A stretch of DNA of 64,000 nt from Streptomyces sp. DSM 15324 (GTDB lineage Bacteria > Actinomycetota > Actinomycetes > Streptomycetales > Streptomycetaceae), in assembly GCF_001514285.1 (NCBI RefSeq), contig NZ_KQ949035.1:62001-126000 (forward strand), given 5' to 3'. Positions 41,171-49,574 of this stretch are shown here, piece after piece. The translations under genes and the position numbers were made by a program. The notes below the pieces were generated by a model that had not been told where the DNA came from, did no database searches, and saw nothing but the letters and a program-made list of their open reading frames with translations. The first letter of the stretch is position 1. Each line of letters begins with the position of its first letter.

Positions 41171-42319
41171 ATGAACGACCGTATGACGACGCCGTGGGGC
41201 GAGGTCGCCCTGGCCCGCTTCCCCGAGGATCCGCGCGACCGGCTGCGTGCCTGGGACGCCTCCGACGCGTATCTGCTGCGGTATCTCGCGCAGCAGGACG
41301 TGCCCCTGACCGGCACGGTCGTGGTGCTGGGCGACCGCTGGGGCGCGCTCGTCACGGCGCTCGCGGCGCACCACCCGGTGCAGATCACCGACTCCTGGCT
41401 GGGGCAGGAGGCCACCCGGGCGAACCTGGCGCGGGCCGGTGCCGGGCCCGGCACGGTACGGCTGCTCACCACCCAGGACCCGGTGCCCGAGCGGATCGAC
41501 CTGCTCCTGGTCAGGGTGCCGAAGAGCCTGGCGCTGCTGGAGGACCAGTTGCTGCGGCTCGCGCCCGCCGTCCACCCGGGCACGGTTGTGATCGGCACCG
41601 GCATGGTCAAGGAGATCCACACCTCCACCCTGAGGCTGTTCGAGCGGATCCTCGGCCCGACCACGACCTCGCTGGCCGAGCAGAAGGCGCGGCTGATCTT
41701 CTGCACGCCCGACGCCTCGCTGTCCCGCCCCGCGAACCCGTGGCCGTACGTCTACGACCTTCCCGGCGGCCTCGGAGCGCTCTCGGGCCGCCCGGTCGTC
41801 AACCACGCGGGAGTCTTCTGCGCCGACCGGCTGGACATCGGCACCCGGTTCTTCCTGCAGCACCTGCCGCGCACGGACGGCACCGGCAGGGTCGTGGACC
41901 TCGGCTGCGGGAACGGGATCGTGGGGACGGCGGTGGCGCTGGCCGACCCGCGGACGGAAGTGCTGTTCACCGACGAGTCGTTCCAGGCGGTGGCCTCGGC
42001 GGAGGCGACCTTCAAGGCCAACGGGGTGCCGGGGCATGCCGAGTTCCGGGTCGGGGACGGGCTGACCGGGGTGCCGGACGGCAGTGTGGACGTCGTCCTG
42101 AACAATCCGCCGTTCCACTCCCACCAGGCGACCACCGACGCGACGGCCCGCCGGATGTTCACGGGTGCCCGGCGGGTGCTGCGGCCGGGCGGGGAGCTGT
42201 GGGTGGTGGGCAACCGGCATCTGGGCTACCACATGACGCTGAAGCGGCTGTTCGGGAACTGCCGACTGGTGGCCGGGGACCCGAAGTTCGTGGTGCTCAA
42301 GGCGGTCAGACGCGGATGA
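41171..42319 (+). CDS. Class I methyltransferase, RlmG/RsmC-like
   Basis: A 382-residue protein. The N-terminal half is a degenerate methyltransferase-like domain (LDRLRAWDASDAYLLRYLAQ-type start, then VVVLGDRWGALVTALAAHHP). The C-terminal half is active-looking: VVDLGCGNGIVGTAVALADP (SAM loop), VLFTDESFQAVASAEATFKA, and the target-base motif VVLNNPPFHSHQATTD. Duplicated architecture plus NPPFH identifies it as an rRNA (guanine-N2) methyltransferase of the RlmG/RsmC group. TAGCCT at 41156-41161 is a likely -10 element, 9 nt before ATG 41171, so the leader is almost absent. Confidence 0.9.
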   Translation: MNDRMTTPWGEVALARFPEDPRDRLRAWDASDAYLLRYLAQQDVPLTGTVVVLGDRWGALVTALAAHHPVQITDSWLGQEATRANLARAGAGPGTVRLLTTQDPVPERIDLLLVRVPKSLALLEDQLLRLAPAVHPGTVVIGTGMVKEIHTSTLRLFERILGPTTTSLAEQKARLIFCTPDASLSRPANPWPYVYDLPGGLGALSGRPVVNHAGVFCADRLDIGTRFFLQHLPRTDGTGRVVDLGCGNGIVGTAVALADPRTEVLFTDESFQAVASAEATFKANGVPGHAEFRVGDGLTGVPDGSVDVVLNNPPFHSHQATTDATARRMFTGARRVLRPGGELWVVGNRHLGYHMTLKRLFGNCRLVAGDPKFVVLKAVRRG

Positions 42320-42346
42320 CCAGGCGCAGGGTCCGCTCCACGGTCC

Positions 42347-42366
42347 GGGCCGGCGCCTCCCGGCCC
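42347..42366 (+). terminator. Hairpin downstream of the RlmG-like gene
   Basis: GGGCCGG and CCGGCCC form a 7-bp stem around a 6-nt loop, 28 nt after the stop codon. Confidence 0.5.
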
Positions 42367-42745
42367 ACCGCAGGCTGACGGCGCAGGTCGACTACGGCCG
42401 GATCGGCGCCCGGGTACGCCCGGCTCACGCCCGTCGGGGCCCGGTGGAGTGGGGTGCCGATGTCCACCTCGGTGGTCCCCCCGCATCGGCAGCCGTGAGC
42501 TGTCCGCCGGGGAGGCCGGGCGACCGCTGCGGGAGCAGCGGCACGTCGACGCCTGGGCGAGCCGCGCAGGCAGGGCCGTGGGGTCGAGGGTGGCGGTGCG
42601 GGTGGTCATCGCGTGAGCGCCGCCGCCGACGGCGACGGCCGGGGTCCGGGCGGTCGCGGCCAGCGCGGTGCTCGCGGCGGCGGTGAGGGGAGGACCGGCA
42701 CCCGAGTGGGGCGGATGCCGGTCCGCTCGTGAGGCGGCGCGGGGG
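42367..42745 (+). other. Gap with possible gene remnant
   Basis: No intact gene is visible between the RlmG-like gene and the MFS fusion gene. Plus-strand patches read like protein in two different frames: RRLTAQVDYGRIGARVRPAH and ARRGPVEWGADVHLGG near 42375-42480, then ELSAGEAGRPLREQRHVDAW and ASRAGRAVGSRVAVRVV near 42495-42610. The frame change between them suggests a decayed gene of unknown identity, but composition alone can produce such readings. Confidence 0.25.
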
Positions 42746-45094
42746 CTACTCGCCCGCGTGGGCGAGTTCGATGTCGTGGTCGTCCACGTCCCCGCCGCCG
42801 AGGCTGACCCCGCTCGCACGGGCCGGGTAGCCGGTCGCGATCACCGTGTACGGGCCGCCGTCCAGATCGCAGAAGGCGTACGTGCCGTCGCCGCCCGTCG
42901 TCGTGGAGGCGACGACGTTCCCGGCGGGGTCCACCAGTGTCACCCGGGCGTCGCCGAGCGGGGCGCCCGCGCCGCGTATCGTGCCCCGGACCTGTGCGCC
43001 GAACCGCAGCGCCAGGTCGACCCGGGTGAGCCCGGTGGCGCCGATCTCCACGGGCAGCGCCAAGGGCCGGTGCTTGGGCGAGGTGACGGCGACGGTCACC
43101 TGTCCCGGCACCAGATCCGCCACCGCGAACTCGCCCATGCCGTCGGTCCGCACGCTGGCCAGCACATCCCCGCGCACATCGGTGACGATCACGACCGCCC
43201 CCGCGACCGGAGCACCGCTCTCGGCCGAGCGCACCGCTCCGGCGAGCCCACTGCTGCCGACGAGGAGGACGTCGTACGTTGCCGCCGCCGCCCCCGCCGC
43301 GACGGTCGTCGCCTGCGGTTGATGGCCGTCGGCGACGGTGACCAGCATGTACGTCCCCTCCCCCGGCGCCTGGAGGGTGTAGGAGCCATCGTCCGCGGTG
43401 ACCGCGCGGCCCAGTTGGCGTCCGCCCAGCGAGATCAGGGTCAGCGCCGCCCCGGCGACCGGTGTGCCCTCCGCGCCCCTCACCTGTCCGCGCACGGGGT
43501 GCGCGCCGGCGCCCGGCTCGCCGTCGTCCAGGCCCGGCACCGTGGCGACCAGCTCGGCGACGGCACGGGCCAGCGAAACGGCGACGGCCGCGCCGACGGC
43601 CGGCTCGTCCGGCACGGCGGTCTCCGCCGTCACCGCGTCCGGCTTCCGCGCCGCGCGGCGCTGCCCGGGGAGGAACGCGGCGATGAGCAGCGCCAGCACC
43701 GCCGCCCCCGACCCCACGGCCATGACCACCTTGAAGCCGTTCTCGGACGGCAGGGCGACGGTTCCGAACGGGGTGGTCATCCGGGCCAGGATCACCCCGG
43801 CCACGGCACTCGCGGTGGAGGTGCCGATGGACCGCATCAGCGTGTTGAGGCTGTTCGCGGCGGCCGTCTCCGAAGGGGCCACCGCACCCATGACGAGCGC
43901 GGGCATGGCACCGTAGGCGAAGCCGATGCCGGCACCGACGACGCAGGAGACCAGCACGAGCTGCCACACGGCGTCCATCAGCACGATGCCCAGCCCGTAC
44001 CCCGCGGCCACGATCACCGCACCGGTCATCACGGCCGCCTTGGGGCCGCGCGCCCCGCAGACCAGCGCGGACAGCGGCGCGGTGGCCATCATGACCAGGC
44101 CGGCGGGAGCCATGACGAGTCCGGCGGTCAGCAGCGACCTGCCCAGACCGTAGCCCGTCGCCTCAGGCAACTGGAGCAGCTGGGGAAGGACCAGGGACAT
44201 CGCGAACATGGAGAAGCCGAAGGCCAGGGACGCCAGGTTGGTCACCAGCACCTGACGGCGGGCGGTGGTCCGCAGGTCCACCAGGGGCTCCGGGAGCCTG
44301 AGTTCTAACCTGCCCCACAGGAGGAGCACGGCAGCCGCCGTACCGAACAGGGCCAGCGTGGTGGCGCTGCCCCAGCCCCAGTCGGCGCCCTTGGAGATGC
44401 CCAGCAGCAGACAGATCAGCCCGGCCGCCATGCCGAGGGCGCCCACGACGTCGAAGCGACCGCCGGCCCGCACCGGCGACTCCGGCACGCACAGCGGGAC
44501 GAGCACGGCGGCGACCGCGCCCAGCGCGGCGGAGGTCCAGAACAGCGCGTGCCAGTCGAAGTGGTCGGCGATCAGGGCGGCGGCGGGCAGCCCGAGGGCG
44601 CCGCCGACGCCGAGGGAGGCGCTCATCAGTGCGGTGGCCGGGGCGAGCCGCTCGGTGGGGAGTTCGTCGCGCATGATGCTGATGCCGAGCGGGACGACTC
44701 CGGAGGCGAGGCCCTGCAGCGCCCGGCCGGCGATCATCGGGGCGAGGGTGTCGCCGAGGCCGGCCGTGACGGAACCAGCGACCAGCATGAGCAGGCCGGC
44801 CAGCAGCATGCGGCGCTTGCCGTACATGTCGCCGAGCCGGCCCATGACGGGGGTGGCGACGGCGGCGGCGAGCAGGGTGGCGGTGACCGCCCAGGTCGCG
44901 TCCGAGGCCGACGCGTCGAGCAGCTCGGGCAGTTCGGGGACGAGCGGGATGACCAGCGTCTGCATGAGCGAGACGACGATCCCGCCGAAGGCCAGCACCG
45001 CGACGACGAGACCCGGCCGCCGGACGGTGGGCTCCCCCGTCCTCGCGGGTGTGGTGGCCCCCGCCCGGGCGGGCGTGGGATGCGTGGGGGACAT
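42746..45094 (-). CDS. MFS drug exporter (DHA2-like) fused to three carboxypeptidase-regulatory-like domains
   Basis: A 782-residue fusion. Residues 25-505 form a 14-helix major facilitator of the EmrB/QacA type (LVIPLVPELPELLDASASDA, GRLGDMYGKRRMLLAG, RALQGLASGVVPLGISIMRD). Residues 550-780 hold three Ig-like carboxypeptidase-regulatory repeats with the wording VRGxVxxxxGxPVAGAxLTLxxxxGxxxxxxxTxxDGSYxLxxPGxGTYxLxVxAxGxxP, for example TADDGSYTLQAPGEGTYML and TGGDGTYAFCDLDGGPYTV. The second repeat is the most diverged. Such domains are common on secreted or surface proteins but unusual on an exporter. ATG 45094 lies 60 bp downstream of a TTGA/TCAA palindrome. Confidence 0.9.
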   Translation of the reverse strand: MSPTHPTPARAGATTPARTGEPTVRRPGLVVAVLAFGGIVVSLMQTLVIPLVPELPELLDASASDATWAVTATLLAAAVATPVMGRLGDMYGKRRMLLAGLLMLVAGSVTAGLGDTLAPMIAGRALQGLASGVVPLGISIMRDELPTERLAPATALMSASLGVGGALGLPAAALIADHFDWHALFWTSAALGAVAAVLVPLCVPESPVRAGGRFDVVGALGMAAGLICLLLGISKGADWGWGSATTLALFGTAAAVLLLWGRLELRLPEPLVDLRTTARRQVLVTNLASLAFGFSMFAMSLVLPQLLQLPEATGYGLGRSLLTAGLVMAPAGLVMMATAPLSALVCGARGPKAAVMTGAVIVAAGYGLGIVLMDAVWQLVLVSCVVGAGIGFAYGAMPALVMGAVAPSETAAANSLNTLMRSIGTSTASAVAGVILARMTTPFGTVALPSENGFKVVMAVGSGAAVLALLIAAFLPGQRRAARKPDAVTAETAVPDEPAVGAAVAVSLARAVAELVATVPGLDDGEPGAGAHPVRGQVRGAEGTPVAGAALTLISLGGRQLGRAVTADDGSYTLQAPGEGTYMLVTVADGHQPQATTVAAGAAAATYDVLLVGSSGLAGAVRSAESGAPVAGAVVIVTDVRGDVLASVRTDGMGEFAVADLVPGQVTVAVTSPKHRPLALPVEIGATGLTRVDLALRFGAQVRGTIRGAGAPLGDARVTLVDPAGNVVASTTTGGDGTYAFCDLDGGPYTVIATGYPARASGVSLGGGDVDDHDIELAHAGE

Positions 45095-45154
45095 GGCGGG
45101 GGCCTCCGTGGGGGGATGCGTTCCAGCACGAACTGCCCAGCATCGTAGGCCCAG

Positions 45155-45174
45155 TTGATTGACTCAACCAATCA
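45155..45174. promoter_or_regulatory. MarR-type palindrome upstream of the MFS fusion gene
   Basis: A near-perfect dyad is centred at C45163: TTGATTGA and TCAACCAA match at seven of eight positions around one central base. TGATTG and CAATCA outer arms at 45156-45161 and 45169-45174 extend it. TTGAnTCAA-centred dyads are typical MarR-family operators, and MFS exporters are typical MarR targets. No marR gene is adjacent; the nearest in the window is at 49073 and has its own, different sites. Confidence 0.5.
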
Positions 45175-45260
45175 GAAGGTTCGGTGTGCGGGCCGTGAAG
45201 ATTCCGGGCGGGGCCGCCCCGCCACCCCGCCCGGAATCACCCGGAATCGCCCGGCGACCG

Positions 45261-47159
45261 TTAGAGCGCGCGCTCCAGCCGTTCCGCCACGAGCTTCACG
45301 AACCGGCCGGGATCCGTCGGGCGGCCGCCCTCGGCGAGCACCGCGAGGCCGTGCAGCAGTTCGGCCGTACCGGCGAGTTCGGAGCGGTCCTCGCGCTCCT
45401 GGTAGGCCTTGTTCAGGCCCTGCACCAGCTCGTGCCCCGGGTTGAGTTCGAGGATCCGCTGTGCCTTGGGCACCTCCTGGCCCATCGCGCGGTACATGTT
45501 CTCCAGCGCGGGGGTGAGGTCGCCGGTGTCGGAGACGAGACAGGACGGGGAGACGGTGAGGCGCGCGGACAGGCGTACCTCCTTGATGTCGTCGCCCAGT
45601 TGCTCCTTCATCCAGCCGAGGAGGGCGGCGTACTCCTCGCCCTGCTTCTCCCGCTTCTCGTCGGCCTGTTCGTCGCTGTCGCCGTCGAGGTCGACCTCGC
45701 CCTTGGCGACGGACTTGAACCGCTTGCCCTCGAACTCGCCCACCACGTCGACCCAGACCTCGTCGACGGCGTCGGTGAGCAGCAGGACCTCGATGCCCTT
45801 GGCGCGGAACGCCTCCATGTGCGGGGAGTTCTCGACACTCTCGCGGGACTCGCCGGTCAGGTAGTAGATGTCCTCCTGACCGTCCTTCATCCGCTCCACG
45901 TAGGCCGCGAGCGTGGTGAGTCCGTCCTCGGCGTGCGTGCTGGCGAACGACGCGGCGGCGAGCAGGGTCTCACGGTTGTCGGCGTCGCTGAGCAGGCCCT
46001 CCTTGAGGACGGAGCCGAACTCCCGCCAGAACGTGGCGTACCGCTCCGGCGCGTTCTCCCGCATCTCCTTGACGGTGGACAGGAGCTTCTTGGTCAGCCG
46101 GCGCTGCATCATCCGGATGTGCCGGTCCTGCTGGAGGATCTCGCGGGAGACGTTCAGCGAGAGGTCCGCCGCGTCGACCACGCCCTTGACGAAGCGCAGA
46201 TAGGGCGGCAGCAGCGCCTCGCAGTCGTCCATGATGAAGACGCGCTTGACGTAGAGCTGCACGCCGCGCTTGTAGCCCTGGGTGTAGAGGTCGTGCGGGG
46301 CGTGCGAGGGCACGAACAGCAGGGCCTGGTACTCGAAGGTGCCCTCCGCCTGGAGCCTGATGGTCTCCAGCGGCTCGCGCCAGTCGTGGCTGATGTGCTT
46401 GTACAGCTCGTGGTACTCGTCGTCGGACACCTCCTCGCGCGAGCGCGCCCACAGCGCCTTCATCGAGTTGAGCGTCTCGGCCTCGGGCGTGGTGCCGTCC
46501 TCGGCCGGGCGCGGGACGGTGCGGATCGGCCAGGTGATGAAGTCCGAGTAGCGCTTGACGATGTCCTTGATCGTCCAGGCGGAGGTGTAGTCGTGCAGCT
46601 TGTCCTCGTCGTCGGCCGGCTTGAGGTGCAGGGTGACCGAGGTGCCCTGCGGCGCGTCCTCGACGGTCTCGAGGGTGTACGTCCCCTCGCCGCGCGAGGA
46701 CCAGCGGGTGCCGTGACTTTCTCCGGCGTGCCGGGTCACGAGGGTCATCTCGTCGGCCACCATGAACCCTGAGTAGAAGCCGACGCCGAACTGACCGATG
46801 AGCCCCTCCGCACTGTCCGCGTCCTGCGCCTCGCGCAGTTCCCTGGCGAACTGCGCGGTACCGGAGTGGGCGATGGTGCCGATGAGTTGGCCGACCTCGT
46901 CGTACGACATGCCGATCCCGTTGTCCCGCACGGTGAGCGTACGGGCCTCGGCGTCGGTCTCGATCTCGATGTGCAGGTCGGACACGTCGGCGTCGAGCGC
47001 GTCGTCCCGCAGCTTGGCGAGGCGCAGCTTGTCCAGCGCGTCGGAGGCGTTGGAGACGAGCTCGCGCAGGAAGACGTCCTTGTTCGAGTAGACCGAGTGG
47101 ATCATCAACTGGAGGAGCTGACGGGCCTCTACCTGGAACTCAAACGTTTCGGTCGTCAT
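45261..47159 (-). CDS. htpG: Molecular chaperone HtpG (Hsp90)
   Basis: A 632-residue bacterial Hsp90. The GHKL ATPase motifs are intact: [32 protein letters not shown] and [16 protein letters not shown]. The middle domain ([49 protein letters not shown]) and the C-terminal dimerisation domain follow. It acts as an ATP-driven chaperone in the cytosol. ATG 47159 begins [16 protein letters not shown], the family start; the open frame extends six codons upstream. The length is normal. Confidence 0.97.
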
Positions 47160-47330
47160 GGTTCGGGTGTACCTCACGGGTTGCAGGGGCTCCTGAAAAG
47201 GACTGGCGAGGCCACTTTACAAAGGACGGGTCACGCGCCGCCCCGAGTCGGCCGAGGGCCCCGCCCGGCGCCCGCGCCGCAGGCACGCCGGCAGGAGGGT
47301 GCGGCGCCTCGGGGCCGGCGGGGGGCCCTC

Positions 47331-47445
47331 GTCTCGACCAGGCCCTCCTGCTCCGGGAGCATCAGCGCCTCGCGCACCAGGGTGCGGCTGGTGTCGAACC
47401 GGGGTGGAAATCCGAGGCTGTTGAGGTCCTGCCCGGGCCAGAGCC
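47331..47445 (-). pseudogene. Remnant of a GntR-family regulator
   Basis: The minus strand reads PGQDLNSLGFPPRF, then DTSRTLVREALMLPEQEGLVETR. This is the winged-helix of a GntR/FadR regulator (xPGxxLxxxxLAxRFxVSRTPVREALxxLExEGLVE). The ligand-binding domain is missing and the frame degenerates on both sides. It is a clear fragment within the 501-bp gap between htpG and the next MFS gene. Confidence 0.65.
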
Positions 47446-47449
47446 GCCC

Positions 47450-47656
47450 CGGGCACGCACCGTCCGCTCCCGCACCCTCGACGAGAAGGAGTACGCGGCC
47501 GCCCGCGCCACCCTCGGCGAACGCCCCCTCTCCGAACTGTCCGCACTCGCCGGCTGCACCAGCGCGCTCGCCCTTCAACTGCGCGTCTTCACCGTTCCGG
47601 CCCCGCCACCGGGAACATCGCCATCTTGTCCGAAATCTGGCGCACACCTAGCCTGA
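47450..47656 (+). pseudogene. Plus-strand protein-like fragment of unknown family
   Basis: Opposite and next to the GntR fragment, the plus strand reads RARTVRSRTLDEKEYAAARA, then TLGERPLSELSALAGCTSAL and ALQLRVFTVPA before becoming Pro/Ser-rich. Its codon usage is like that of real genes here. I cannot name the parent gene. The end of this fragment overlaps the promoter of the MFS gene at 47661. Confidence 0.3.
47626..47654 (+). promoter_or_regulatory. Promoter of the MFS gene at 47661
   Basis: TTGTCC (47626-47631) and TAGCCT (47649-47654) are separated by exactly 17 bp. The start codon GTG 47661 lies 6 nt after the -10 element, and there is no ribosome binding site. A leaderless message is therefore likely. 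Confidence 0.65.
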
Positions 47657-47660
47657 GTTT

Positions 47661-49046
47661 GTGCCGCGAATAAACAAACCCCGAACGCACAGTGTCGTGC
47701 CGGGCCACACCCTCACCCGTCTCCGGATCATCCTCACCGCCTTCTTCGCCCTCGACGGCTTCGTCTTCGCAGGCTGGGTCGTGCGCATCCCCGCCATCAA
47801 GGAACAGACCGACGCCACCGCCGGCACCCTCGGCCTGGCCCTGCTCGGCGTATCCGCCGGGGCGGTCGTCACCATGACCCCGACCGGGCGCCTGTGCCGC
47901 CGCTACGGAAGCCATCCCGTCACGGTCGTGTACGCCGTCCTGCTCTGCCTCGGCGTGATGCTGCCCCCGCTCACCCACTCAGCCGTCACCCTCGGCCTCG
48001 CCCTCCTCGTGTTCGGCAGCGCGTACGGGGGCATCAACGTCGCCTTCAACAGCGCAGCCGTCGACCTGGTGGCGGCCCTGCGCAGGCCGATCATGCCCAC
48101 CTTCCACGCCGCGTTCAGCCTGGGCGGCATGGTGGGGGCGGGGCTCGGCGCGCTCGTCGCCGGGGCGCTGACGCCCACCCTCCACCTGGTCGGCCTGGGG
48201 CTCATCGGCCTCGCCGTGACGGCCGTCGCCGGACCGGCGCTGCTGCGCCAGGCACCGGCCGCGGGGCCGTCGACCGCGATCACCGCCGAGCCCGCCTCGC
48301 CGGGGCTTCCCCAGCAGGTGCGTGCCCGGGACACCCACGGTGGCCCGTGCGCACCGGCGGGCCCCTCCGACGCGGCGCGGATGCCACGCGCCACGCCGGA
48401 GCCGACCACCCCGACAACGCTGTCACCGCCCTCCGGCCGGACAGCGGCGAGCGCGCCCCTGCCGCCGGGGCCACGCCTGCCCTCCCGCTCGTCCGCGACA
48501 GCCCCCCGCACCCGCCGGCCCGTCCTCGTCTTCGGTCTGATCGCCCTGTGCACGGCATACGGCGAAGGCGCCCTGGCCGACTGGGGCGCGCTGCATCTGC
48601 GGCAGGACCTGGGCGGCTCCGCCGGAGCCGCCGCGATCGGGTACTCGTGTTTCGCGCTGGCCATGACCCTCGGCCGGCTGACCGGCACCACACTCCTCGA
48701 ACGGCTCGGCCACACCCGTACCGTGGTGGCCGGCGGCTCCCTCGCGGCGGCCGGGATGCTGCTGGGCGCGCTCGCCCCCACACTCTGGGCGGCCCTGCTG
48801 GGCTATCTGATCGCGGGACTCGGTCTGGCCAACCTCTTTCCCGTGGCCGTCGAACGCGCGGGCGCCCTGGCGGGACCGAGTGGGGTGGCCACCGCCTCCA
48901 CCCTCGGCTACGGCGGCATGCTCCTCGGCCCGCCCGCCATCGGTTTCCTGGCCGAGTGGCTCACCCTGTCCGTCGCGCTGACCAGCGTGGCCGCCCTCGC
49001 CGCACTGGCCGCTCTGACCGGCTTCGCCACCCGCCGGGCTACCTGA
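47661..49046 (+). CDS. MFS transporter, YbjJ/sugar-permease-like
   Basis: A 461-residue, 12-helix major facilitator. The first helix has LTAFFALDGFVFAGWVVRIP, and the intrahelical loop reads PTGRLCRRYGSHPV. The two six-helix halves are separated by a very long cytosolic loop (about residues 205-292), rich in Pro, Thr and Ser and evidently disordered. The second half opens VLVFGLIALCTAYGEGALAD, then WGALHLRQDLGGSAGAAAIG, a wording shared with YbjJ/fucose-permease-like proteins. The substrate is unknown. The start GTG 47661 is supported by the promoter spacing. Confidence 0.88.
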   Translation: MPRINKPRTHSVVPGHTLTRLRIILTAFFALDGFVFAGWVVRIPAIKEQTDATAGTLGLALLGVSAGAVVTMTPTGRLCRRYGSHPVTVVYAVLLCLGVMLPPLTHSAVTLGLALLVFGSAYGGINVAFNSAAVDLVAALRRPIMPTFHAAFSLGGMVGAGLGALVAGALTPTLHLVGLGLIGLAVTAVAGPALLRQAPAAGPSTAITAEPASPGLPQQVRARDTHGGPCAPAGPSDAARMPRATPEPTTPTTLSPPSGRTAASAPLPPGPRLPSRSSATAPRTRRPVLVFGLIALCTAYGEGALADWGALHLRQDLGGSAGAAAIGYSCFALAMTLGRLTGTTLLERLGHTRTVVAGGSLAAAGMLLGALAPTLWAALLGYLIAGLGLANLFPVAVERAGALAGPSGVATASTLGYGGMLLGPPAIGFLAEWLTLSVALTSVAALAALAALTGFATRRAT

Positions 49047-49072
49047 CGTCACCAACTGTCGGTACTGGACAG

Positions 49073-49489
49073 CTAGGGCGTGTCCGACCGCGTCAACATG
49101 CGGGTGAGCACTGCTCGCTGAGCGGGCAGGAGGTCGCCGTGCAGCGCCCGCCCCTTCCCCGTGAGCGCGACCCGGACGCCTCTGCGGTCCTCGGCGCACA
49201 GACGGCGTTCCACCAGGCCGTCCCTCTCCAGCCGTGCGATCAGCCGGGACAGCGCGCTCTGGGTGAGGTGGACGCGCTCGGCGATCTCCTGGACGCGGTA
49301 GCTGCACGCCGTCTCCCCGGCCGACTCGGCGAGGACGTCCAGGACTTCGAAGTCACTGGCGCACAGACCGTGCCGGTGCAGCACCCGGTCGAGTTCGCAC
49401 TGGGTCCGGGCATGCAGGGCGAGCATGTCCCGCCACTGCTCGACCAGCGCCCGCTCGGCTCTGTCCGCCTCGCCGTTCTTCGCTGCCAT
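49073..49489 (-). CDS. MarR-family transcriptional regulator
   Basis: A 138-residue winged-helix repressor: LHRHGLCASDFEVLDVLAES, then VQEIAERVHLTQSALSRLIA, RLERDGLVERRLCAEDRRGV and RVALTGKGRALH (the wing). ATG 49489 starts MAAKNGEADRAERALVEQWR; GTG 49498 is a possible alternative. It is divergent from the MFS exporter gene, with 85 bp between them that contain paired palindromes. It most likely represses both itself and the exporter until a phenolic or drug ligand binds. Confidence 0.92.
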   Translation of the reverse strand: MAAKNGEADRAERALVEQWRDMLALHARTQCELDRVLHRHGLCASDFEVLDVLAESAGETACSYRVQEIAERVHLTQSALSRLIARLERDGLVERRLCAEDRRGVRVALTGKGRALHGDLLPAQRAVLTRMLTRSDTP

Positions 49490-49534
49490 GGCCCGCACCG
49501 TAGCAGAGAAACGATTTTGTTGCACAGGAATTAA

Positions 49535-49561
49535 ATGCGTTTGCATTCGATGCATGCGCAT
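49535..49561. promoter_or_regulatory. Two ATGC-N4-GCAT operators between marR and the MFS gene
   Basis: ATGCGTTTGCAT at 49535-49546 and ATGCATGCGCAT at 49550-49561 are two copies of ATGC-N4-GCAT, starting 15 bp apart. The first can be extended to AATGC/GCATT. They cover the -35 TTGCAT (49541-49546) and the spacer of the exporter promoter, whose -10 TACTGT is at 49563-49568. A repressor bound here would block RNA polymerase. The adjacent marR gene is the natural candidate. Confidence 0.75.
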
Positions 49562-49568
49562 GTACTGT
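49541..49568 (+). promoter_or_regulatory. Promoter of the MFS exporter at 49575
   Basis: TTGCAT (-35) and TACTGT (-10) have a 16-bp spacer. The -10 element ends 6 nt before ATG 49575, so the message is probably leaderless. Confidence 0.6.
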
Positions 49569-49574
49569 CGTGGC

